A stretch of 7,048 nucleotides of DNA from Frankiaceae bacterium (GTDB lineage: Bacteria; Actinomycetota; Actinomycetes; JAVEEJ01): positions 1 to 7,048 of the forward strand of contig JAVEEJ010000145.1 of assembly GCA_030840515.1 (NCBI GenBank), read 5' to 3'. Below are positions 1-5,281 of the stretch, piece by piece (within the stretch, counting starts at the first letter, position 1; every line of letters starts with the position of its first letter). A model generated the notes under the pieces. It saw nothing but the letters and a program-made list of their open reading frames with translations, was not told where the DNA came from and ran no database searches. A program made the translations under genes and the position numbers.

Positions 1-93
1 GACGGCACGAGCGCCGCAAGGGTGATCACACTGCGTAACGACCCGACGGGTTAGTCCTGGGAGCACATCCCGACCGAAGGGACGATGACAAAG
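1..93. other. Non-coding left edge, nothing recognised
   Basis: This short stretch lies downstream of guaA, beyond its likely terminator. I see no reading frame with a ribosome site and recognisable product, no tRNA-like cloverleaf and no repeat. The only structures are small inverted repeats, such as GGGA/TCCC at 59-62 and 68-71, which are too weak to call. Any neighbouring gene lies outside the window. Confidence 0.5.
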
Positions 94-112
94 CCAGACA
101 TTTCGGGTCTGG
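88..112 (-). terminator. Candidate terminator of guaA
   Basis: A perfect 6-bp inverted repeat, CCAGAC (94-99) and GTCTGG (107-112), encloses a 7-nt loop. It starts three bases past the guaA stop codon. On the minus strand the stem is followed by CTTTGTC, a short T-rich run that is unusual in this GC-rich DNA. Position and form suit an intrinsic terminator, but the stem is short and the T run is interrupted, so termination may be partial or Rho-assisted. Confidence 0.45.
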
Positions 113-115
113 GCG

Positions 116-1681
116 CTACTCCCACTCGATCGTGCCGGGGGGCTTGCTGGTGACGTCGAGTACGACGCGGTTCACCTCGCGTACCTCGTTGGTGATCCGG
201 GTCGAGATCTTCGCGAGCACGTCGTAGGGCAGCCGCGACCAGTCCGCCGTCATCGCGTCCTCCGACGACACAGGGCGCAGCACGACCGGGTGGCCATACG
301 TGCGGCCGTCTCCCTGCACCCCGACCGAGCGCACGTCGGCGAGCAGCACGACCGGGCACTGCCAGATCTCGCGGTCCAGCCCAGCCGAAGACAGCTCCTC
401 GCGAGCGATCGCGTCAGCCTCCTGCAGGATCGCCAGCCGATCCCGCGTCACCTCACCGATGATGCGGATCCCGAGCCCGGGCCCGGGGAAGGGCTGCCGC
501 CACACGATCGCCTCGGGCAACCCGAGCTCGAGCCCGACCGCACGGACCTCGTCCTTGAACAGGGTGCGCAGTGGCTCGACGAGAGAGAACTGCAGGTCGT
601 CGGGAAGGCCACCCACGTTGTGGTGGCTCTTGATGTTCGCCGTACCCGTGCCCCCACCGCTCTCCACGACGTCCGGGTAGAGCGTTCCCTGCACGAGGAA
701 GCGCACCTCCTCGCCGTGCGCACCCGCGTCGGCTACGACCTCACGCGCGGCTGCTTCGAAGACGCGGATGAACTCACGGCCGATCGCCTTGCGCTTGTCT
801 TCCGGATCGGTGAGCCCGGCTAGTGCGTCGAGGAACCGCTGCTGCGCGTCGACGACCTTCAGCTCGACACCGGTCGCGGCGACGAAGTCCTTCTCGACCT
901 GCTCGGCCTCGCCCTTGCGCAGCAGCCCGTGGTCGACGAAGACGCAGGTGAGCTGGTCCCCAACGGCGCGTTGCACCAGTGCAGCTGCGACGGCGGAGTC
1001 GACACCACCGGACAGGCCGCAGACGACCCGTCCGTCGCCGACCTGCTCGCGGATCCGCGTGACCTGCTCCTCGATGACGTTGTCCATCGTCCAGGTGGGC
1101 GAGCAGCCGGCGATGTCGTAGAGGAAGCGCTCGAGCACGCGCTGTCCGTGAGCGGTGTGCAACACCTCGGGGTGGTACTGGACGCCGGCGAGACCACGTC
1201 TGGTGTCCTCGAACGCCGCGACAGCGGCGCCGGCTGTGCGCGCGAGTACGGCGAAGCCGACGGGTGCGCTCGACACCGAGTCACCGTGTGACATCCACAC
1301 CGTCTGCTGCGGCGGCTGGTCCGCGAGCAGCGTGCCGGGCTCGACGACGGTGAGCGGCGTGCCGCCGAACTCGCTGAGCCCGGTCTGCTCCACGGTGCCG
1401 CCGAGGGCAGCGGCCATGGCTTGGAAGCCGTAGCAGATGCCGAAGGTGGGCACGCCCGAGTCGATGAGCCCCGGGTCGATCTGGGGCGCGCCCTCGGCGT
1501 AGACGCTCGACGGCCCGCCGGAGAGGATGACCGCCTTCGGCTTGCGCGCCAGCAGCTCGGCAGCGGTGATCGTGTGCGGGACGATCTCGCTATAGACCCG
1601 CGCCTCGCGGACCCGGCGCGCGATGAGCTGGGCGTACTGCGCGCCGAAGTCGACGACGAGGACGGTCTCGGGAACGCTCAC
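116..1681 (-). CDS. guaA: GMP synthase (glutamine-hydrolysing)
   Basis: This cytoplasmic enzyme converts XMP to GMP, using ATP and ammonia released from glutamine; it is the last step of de novo guanine nucleotide synthesis. The 521-residue length is close to the usual size of about 520-525. The N-terminal class I glutamine amidotransferase domain (about 6-190) shows VVDFGAQY, LSGGPSS, the nucleophile Cys83 in GICYG, and His170 and Glu172 in YHPE, completing the triad. The ATP-pyrophosphatase domain carries the PP-loop LSGGVDSA (223-230). The C-terminal dimerisation/XMP-binding part contains RQPFPGPGLGIRI and ends in KPPGTIEWE, the family's usual terminus. The start is GTG at 1681, with GGAAGG seven bases upstream, and leads straight into the conserved first strand; the stop is TAG. 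It follows the last of three secreted paralogs by 52 nt in the same direction. That closeness permits read-through, but a promoter of its own is likely for a housekeeping gene. No key residue is missing. Confidence 0.98.
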   Translation of the reverse strand: MSVPETVLVVDFGAQYAQLIARRVREARVYSEIVPHTITAAELLARKPKAVILSGGPSSVYAEGAPQIDPGLIDSGVPTFGICYGFQAMAAALGGTVEQTGLSEFGGTPLTVVEPGTLLADQPPQQTVWMSHGDSVSSAPVGFAVLARTAGAAVAAFEDTRRGLAGVQYHPEVLHTAHGQRVLERFLYDIAGCSPTWTMDNVIEEQVTRIREQVGDGRVVCGLSGGVDSAVAAALVQRAVGDQLTCVFVDHGLLRKGEAEQVEKDFVAATGVELKVVDAQQRFLDALAGLTDPEDKRKAIGREFIRVFEAAAREVVADAGAHGEEVRFLVQGTLYPDVVESGGGTGTANIKSHHNVGGLPDDLQFSLVEPLRTLFKDEVRAVGLELGLPEAIVWRQPFPGPGLGIRIIGEVTRDRLAILQEADAIAREELSSAGLDREIWQCPVVLLADVRSVGVQGDGRTYGHPVVLRPVSSEDAMTADWSRLPYDVLAKISTRITNEVREVNRVVLDVTSKPPGTIEWE

Positions 1682-1686
1682 GCAGC

Positions 1687-1714
1687 GGCCTTCCGTGGGT
1701 CTGCGGGGAAGGCC
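1687..1714 (-). promoter_or_regulatory. Hairpin covering the guaA ribosome binding site
   Basis: GGCCTTCC (1687-1694) and its exact reverse complement GGAAGGCC (1707-1714) form an 8-bp stem with a 12-nt loop. On the minus strand the 3' arm contains the GGAAGG Shine-Dalgarno of guaA, which ends seven bases before the GTG. If folded, the RNA would hide the ribosome site. No T run follows, so an ordinary intrinsic terminator for the upstream gene is less likely, although actinobacterial terminators often lack one. The repeat is seen directly; its regulatory role is inferred. Confidence 0.5.
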
Positions 1715-1716
1715 CG

Positions 1717-1722
1717 AGTCTA
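1717..1722 (-). promoter_or_regulatory. Possible -10 element for guaA
   Basis: On the minus strand the hexamer reads TAGACT, which fits the actinobacterial -10 pattern TANNNT, and lies 35 nt before the GTG. No recognisable -35 is found 16-18 nt upstream, where the end of the preceding gene lies. A transcript from here would start near 1710, inside the 5' arm of the hairpin, and so could not form the full stem. This is weak evidence from one short match. Confidence 0.25.
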
Positions 1723-1733
1723 GCCGCGAGGAC

Positions 1734-3335
1734 CTAGACCTTCGTGGTCGCCGTACTCGCCTCGTAGCCGGATGATCCCAGGAAGTCGATCTTGACGGTC
1801 TGGTTCGGCTTGGCCTTCGTGTACGACGCCTTGCCGGTCGCGTCCGTCGTGATCGTGCCGACCTTCTTGCCGTTCACCGACACGGTGAGCGGCTGCTTGG
1901 CCAGGCCCTTGCCGCCGGCGGTGAGCGTCGCGCTGACCGTGCGGGCGGTGCCCTTCTTGACCACGGCGAGCTTCAGGGCGGTTTTCTGGGTGAAGCACTT
2001 GTTGTCGCCCACGGTCCACGTGTCGGTGCCGGCCGCGGCGTTGTCCTTGGCCGTCGAGTCGACGTAGAACCCACCCACCACGGGGCCGAGGCTGCTCGCG
2101 GTGCGCCCCAGGACCTTGGTGAAGGCAGCGCCAGGGGCGAGCGCGACGCCGGTTGCCTTGGCGAAGTCGGCCGGGCTGATCGAGAAGGTCACGTAGCTCG
2201 AGGTCAGGTCGTACGCCGCCTTGAGCGTGCTGGGTGTGTAGGTGCCTCCGACGCGCATGCGCACCAGCGGCTCGCGCGCAGCAGGCGTTCCTGCGGTGCC
2301 GGTCGCTGCCCCGTCGTTGACGGTGCCCAGCTGGCTCGGGTCGTACTGGGTCGCGATGAGGGTGATGTCCTTGCCCCCCGCGGTGAACAGCGCATAGAAG
2401 CTGTGGCCATCAGCGTTGGCGGCCTTGGTCGCGAGCTTCTTGACCGGCAGGAACACCTTGAGCGCGTCCGCCGTGCTCTGGAAGGTGATGCCCAGCAGGT
2501 CCATGTCCGGGTCCTGGGCCTGGGCTGTGGTCGAGGACGCATCGCCGGCGGGGTCCGTGACGGTCGCACAGCCGGCACGCGGCAAGCCGGCGGCGGCCGG
2601 CGGTCCGGTGGTCGGAGTCGGCGTGGGCGTGGGCGTCGGCGTGGGCGTGGGCGTGGGCGCCGGGGTCGGGGTCCCGCCGCCGCCTGAGCCACAGGCAGCA
2701 CCCAGGCTCACCGGTTGCGTCGTGGCCGCGTCGTCGTACGCGAGGCCGTTCTCGGCGCCGGTGACGTAGTCCTGCGTGCCGGCCTGGACGGCCGTCATCG
2801 GCACGTTTGCCAACGCGACCCCGGCCACAGCCGCGAGGTCCGTCAGCTTCGCCGTGATCGTGACGGTGCTGGCCTTGAGGTCGTACGTGGCGACCGCCTT
2901 ACCCGCGGCGCCCTGCTTGTCAGTGAAGTTGAAGAGTCCGGCCTTGGTCCCGGGTGCAGTCTGCGACGGCACAGGGAGGCCGAACGTCGGGGTGGTGGCG
3001 CCGCGGTCTGAGTAGAGCTGGAGGTCCTTGCCCGCTGCCGTGAAGTTGAGGTGGTACTCGTCTCCAGCGTCGCTCGCCGTGGGGTTGAGCTTGTCGACCT
3101 TGATGACCACCGTGACGTCCGCCGCCGTGGTCGCGAGGCTCGCGGCGACGATGTCAAGGTTGGCGTCGCCGATGTCCCCCGTGGGGTTGGGCGCCTGCGC
3201 CGTGCTCGCGTCGCCCTTGGGGTCGGTCCAGCTGGGGCAGGCGGCAGCAGACGCTCCCGTGAGCAGGGAAGGCACGAGTCCGCCCACCGCGAGCGTGGTG
3301 ACGAGCGCAGACATGGCAACGGCGCGACGCGACAT
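1734..3335 (-). CDS. Exported two-module protein with one C-terminal Ig-like domain (paralog 3)
   Basis: This 533-residue protein belongs to no family I can name. Residues 1-31 form a signal peptide: SRR, a hydrophobic stretch, then an ASA/SAA signal peptidase I site. Module A (33-215) opens with CPSWTDPKGDA and closes at Cys215. A Pro-Thr linker follows (222-243). Module B (256-447) opens with CATVTDPAGDA and closes at Cys447. The two modules look like diverged duplicates, and their four cysteines are the only ones in the mature chain, suggesting one disulfide per module. One Ig-like domain (about 453-533) ends the protein. The first Ig-like domain of the two upstream paralogs is absent, and the C-terminal one follows Cys447 almost directly. 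There is no LPXTG motif, terminal membrane segment or catalytic motif. The ATG at 3335 has GGAGGGG just upstream; the stop is TAG. A secreted binding or structural role is the most that can be inferred. Confidence 0.9.
   Translation of the reverse strand: MSRRAVAMSALVTTLAVGGLVPSLLTGASAAACPSWTDPKGDASTAQAPNPTGDIGDANLDIVAASLATTAADVTVVIKVDKLNPTASDAGDEYHLNFTAAGKDLQLYSDRGATTPTFGLPVPSQTAPGTKAGLFNFTDKQGAAGKAVATYDLKASTVTITAKLTDLAAVAGVALANVPMTAVQAGTQDYVTGAENGLAYDDAATTQPVSLGAACGSGGGGTPTPAPTPTPTPTPTPTPTPTTGPPAAAGLPRAGCATVTDPAGDASSTTAQAQDPDMDLLGITFQSTADALKVFLPVKKLATKAANADGHSFYALFTAGGKDITLIATQYDPSQLGTVNDGAATGTAGTPAAREPLVRMRVGGTYTPSTLKAAYDLTSSYVTFSISPADFAKATGVALAPGAAFTKVLGRTASSLGPVVGGFYVDSTAKDNAAAGTDTWTVGDNKCFTQKTALKLAVVKKGTARTVSATLTAGGKGLAKQPLTVSVNGKKVGTITTDATGKASYTKAKPNQTVKIDFLGSSGYEASTATTKV
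2607..2672 (-). repeat. Pro-Thr repeat linker of paralog 3
   Basis: A nearly regular hexanucleotide repeat (plus strand GGCGTG/GGCGTC) encodes about ten Pro-Thr pairs, residues 222-243, with one Ala substitution near its N-terminal side. It joins modules A and B. Such Pro-Thr stretches act as extended interdomain spacers in secreted actinobacterial proteins and are possible O-mannosylation sites. The hexamer unit makes it prone to length change by slippage. Confidence 0.85.
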
Positions 3336-3337
3336 GA

Positions 3338-3344
3338 CCCCTCC
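3338..3344 (-). promoter_or_regulatory. Shine-Dalgarno of paralog 3
   Basis: The minus strand reads GGAGGGG, then TC and the ATG at 3335. This is a strong match to the 16S tail, with only four bases between GGAGG and the start. It supports the first ATG over the in-frame ATG at codon 8 (3314), whose spacing would be about 25 nt and which would remove the arginine-rich n-region of the signal peptide. Confidence 0.75.
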
Positions 3345-3350
3345 AGGCCC

Positions 3351-3378
3351 CCGGGCGCCGTCTGGGTGGACGCCCCGG
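3351..3378 (-). promoter_or_regulatory. Imperfect GC hairpin between paralogs 2 and 3
   Basis: CCGGGCG (3351-3357) pairs with CGCCCCGG (3371-3378) through seven base pairs with one bulged C and a 13-nt loop. It lies in the 81-nt gap between the two genes. The adjoining minus-strand CCTCC (3381-3377) is also complementary to the GGAGG of the next gene's ribosome site (3344-3340), so two foldings compete. It could be an attenuator, an mRNA processing or stability element, or chance in GC-rich DNA. No T run follows. Confidence 0.3.
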
Positions 3379-3416
3379 AGGTGTCTGGTTTCGACGCTCG
3401 TGCGCCGAGTCCTGCC

Positions 3417-5264
3417 TCAGACCTTGAGCTGGCCTGTGCTCCCCAGGTACTTGCCGGCCACGGCCGCGAACGTCACCTTCACCGTCTGCCCCGCCTTGGC
3501 CTTGGCGTAGCTCACGCGGCCCTGGGCGTTGGTGACGAGCGTCGCGACGGTCTTGCCGTTCACCGCGACCGTGAGGCGCTGCCCCACCACCGGGTGGTTG
3601 TCGTCGTCGGCCAGAAGAGCCGTGACCGAGCGGGAGGCGCCGGTCTTCGTGACGACCAGGATGACCCGGGTCTTCTCGGCGGTGACCGTGTACGGCGCAG
3701 CCAAGGAGGCCTTGCCCGCCGCCGTGTCGCCCGCGAAGGCGAGGGTGAGCGTCCCCGCTCCCGCGGGCGCGGTGAGCGGGATCGTGGCCTTCGCCACGCC
3801 AGCGGCGTCGGTCGTCGTGACCACGGTCTTGCCGAGCAGGCCGATGGTGACGCGCTTGCCACTGAGTGCCGCGCCGGTCTGGTCGGTGAGCTTCGCCACG
3901 ACAGCGGCTGGGTCGCCGTACTGCGACGTCGTGCGGCTCGCCAGGGACAGCATCGCGGGCGGCGGTCCGAAGCACTGGTTGCGGGTTGCCGGGACCGGCG
4001 TGGTGCCCGTCATGGTGTCGTAAACGATGGTGCCGGTCGGCACGTAGGTGCGGCCGGAGCCGAACACGGCGGTGAGGTCGCCCTCCGTGACGGGCTTGCC
4101 GAGCGCGGTCTCGAGGGTGGGACGGTCGATCGTGAACACGACCGTGCTGTTCGTCGGGTCCTGCTTCACGTCGAGCTTCACCGCGGGGTTCGTCGTGCCG
4201 GCGATCGTGACAGCGCTCGTCTTGCTGCCCGCTGCGCTGCGGTAGGTGGTCGTGGCCGTCCCCGGACTACCGCCGTAGGCGACGACAGCCTTGGCGTTCG
4301 AGGTGAAGCCGACGTAGAACGCGTGCCCGTCGCCCGGAGCCGTCGCGGCGGGGGCGCCCAGCTTGTTGATCTTGAGGAAGACCTTGACCGCTTCACCGGT
4401 CGTCTGGAGCGCCAGACCGGTCACGTCCAGGTCGGGGTCGCTTGGCCCCTGGCCGCCTTCGGCGAAGGTGGCGTCTCCCGTGGGATCGGTGACGTCGAAG
4501 CAGCCCGACTTCGGGTAGCCGGTGGGGGCGGATCCGCCGCCGGTGGGCGTCGGGCTGGGCGTCGGGCTAGGGGTCGGGGAACCGGTCGGCGTCGGGGTTC
4601 CGCCATCGGAGGCACAGCTGGCGCCGTACTCGTAGCTCAGGGCCTTCGGCGCCGGAGCCTCGTCGTAGTTGGAGAACGTCTCAGGGTTGTAGGTGTCAGC
4701 CTCGAGGTTCGTGATCGGCAGCCCCGCTACCGGCTTGCCGGTCACCTTCTCCACGTCAGAGGTCTTGATCGTCATGATGACGGAGCTCGTGGCCACGTCG
4801 TACTTCACACCGAAGGGGTACTCGGCCCGATTCGTCCCGCCGTTGGAGTCGGTGAGCACGGTCGAGTTGCCGGCCGGGGTGGTGTCGCGGATGGTGTACG
4901 CGTTGATGCGCTTGCCGGCGAGGTCGAAGTAGATGTCGTGCTCGTCGGCCAGGCCTTGCGGCGGGGTCGCGCCGAGCTTGTCCACCTTGACCACTGCGGT
5001 CAGGACGGTTGCCGTCGAGGACAGCGTTGCGGACACGACGTCGACATCAGGGTCCCCGGTCAGCTTGCTCGGGTCGCGAGGGTCGGGAACGCCCGCGAAG
5101 TCGCCGAGTCCCTGCGTGCTGAGGGTGGCGGCCGAGTCGCCCTTGCCGTCGGTCCACGCAGGGCACGCTGGTGCCGCGGTGGCCCCAGTGAGCAGCAGCG
5201 GCACGAAGCCGCCCACCGCCAGGAGTGAGACGAGCGCGGTGAATCCTGTGGTCCGGCGCGACAT
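3417..5264 (-). CDS. Exported two-module protein with two C-terminal Ig-like domains (paralog 2)
   Basis: This 615-residue protein is complete and is a paralog of both neighbours. The signal peptide (1-30, MSRR then a hydrophobic core, ATA site) closely resembles that of paralog 3. Module A (34-217) starts CPAWTDGKGDS and ends at Cys217; it has about 14 more residues than the paralog 3 copy before the conserved DVDV strand. The linker (223-241) is Pro-Thr/Ser. Module B (255-431) starts CFDVTDPTGDA and ends at Cys431. Ig-like domain 1 (about 437-528) has the QYGD start, a central DAAGVAKA turn and FAGD near its end, resembling bacterial Ig repeat (Big_3-like) domains. Ig-like domain 2 (530-615) holds VNGKTV and AGQTVK and ends in GQLKV. 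The ATG follows GGGGAG with five bases between, only 17 nt after the stop of the preceding paralog, indicating one operon. The stop is TGA. No catalytic residues, anchor or sorting motif were seen. Function is unknown; extracellular binding is an inference. Confidence 0.92.
   Translation of the reverse strand: MSRRTTGFTALVSLLAVGGFVPLLLTGATAAPACPAWTDGKGDSAATLSTQGLGDFAGVPDPRDPSKLTGDPDVDVVSATLSSTATVLTAVVKVDKLGATPPQGLADEHDIYFDLAGKRINAYTIRDTTPAGNSTVLTDSNGGTNRAEYPFGVKYDVATSSVIMTIKTSDVEKVTGKPVAGLPITNLEADTYNPETFSNYDEAPAPKALSYEYGASCASDGGTPTPTGSPTPSPTPSPTPTGGGSAPTGYPKSGCFDVTDPTGDATFAEGGQGPSDPDLDVTGLALQTTGEAVKVFLKINKLGAPAATAPGDGHAFYVGFTSNAKAVVAYGGSPGTATTTYRSAAGSKTSAVTIAGTTNPAVKLDVKQDPTNSTVVFTIDRPTLETALGKPVTEGDLTAVFGSGRTYVPTGTIVYDTMTGTTPVPATRNQCFGPPPAMLSLASRTTSQYGDPAAVVAKLTDQTGAALSGKRVTIGLLGKTVVTTTDAAGVAKATIPLTAPAGAGTLTLAFAGDTAAGKASLAAPYTVTAEKTRVILVVTKTGASRSVTALLADDDNHPVVGQRLTVAVNGKTVATLVTNAQGRVSYAKAKAGQTVKVTFAAVAGKYLGSTGQLKV
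4542..4598 (-). repeat. Pro-Thr/Ser linker of paralog 2
   Basis: This low-complexity stretch encodes residues 223-241, alternating Pro with Thr or Ser (PTPSPTPSPTPT) after a PTPTGS lead. It lies exactly where the other two paralogs have their linkers, but is shorter and less regular than the hexamer run of paralog 3. Confidence 0.8.
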
Positions 5265-5269
5265 GACGG

Positions 5270-5275
5270 CTCCCC
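5270..5275 (-). promoter_or_regulatory. Shine-Dalgarno of paralog 2
   Basis: The minus strand reads GGGGAG followed by CCGTC and the ATG at 5264. It fits within the 17-nt gap after the TAA of the upstream paralog, leaving no room for a separate promoter there. Translation therefore relies on a transcript running through from the right-hand gene, unless a promoter is hidden inside that gene. Confidence 0.7.
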
Positions 5276-5281
5276 GGTGCC

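Noticed and set aside
51..359. A minus-strand 102-codon frame overlapping the guaA 3' end
   Set aside because: It is an out-of-frame shadow of guaA, rich in Arg and Gly, with no independent support.
290..823. Plus-strand open frames opposite guaA
   Set aside because: guaA is unambiguous on the minus strand. These frames have no recognisable product or ribosome site and arise from codon bias.
2607..2672. The hexamer repeat as a CRISPR array or intergenic satellite
   Set aside because: It lies in frame inside a coding region, has no spacers, and encodes a typical Pro-Thr linker.
3233..3335. Lipoprotein signal (Cys33 of paralog 3 and Cys34 of paralog 2 near the cleavage site)
   Set aside because: The residues before the Cys (AAA, APA) lack the Leu/Val/Ile at -3 needed for a lipobox. 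The Cys aligns with the first Cys of module B, which is internal, so it belongs to the module.
3051..5228. A 725-codon open frame on the plus strand, antisense to paralogs 2 and 3
   Set aside because: It mirrors real genes in GC-rich DNA. Its translation is dominated by Arg, Gly, Val and His with no domain pattern, it spans the intergenic gap, and the minus-strand genes have signal peptides, ribosome sites and paralogy.
5175..5264. Tat export signal from the MSRR start
   Set aside because: Twin arginines are present, but the following positions (TTG, and AVA in paralog 3) lack the hydrophobic pair of the SRRxFLK motif. Sec export is likelier, though Tat is not excluded.
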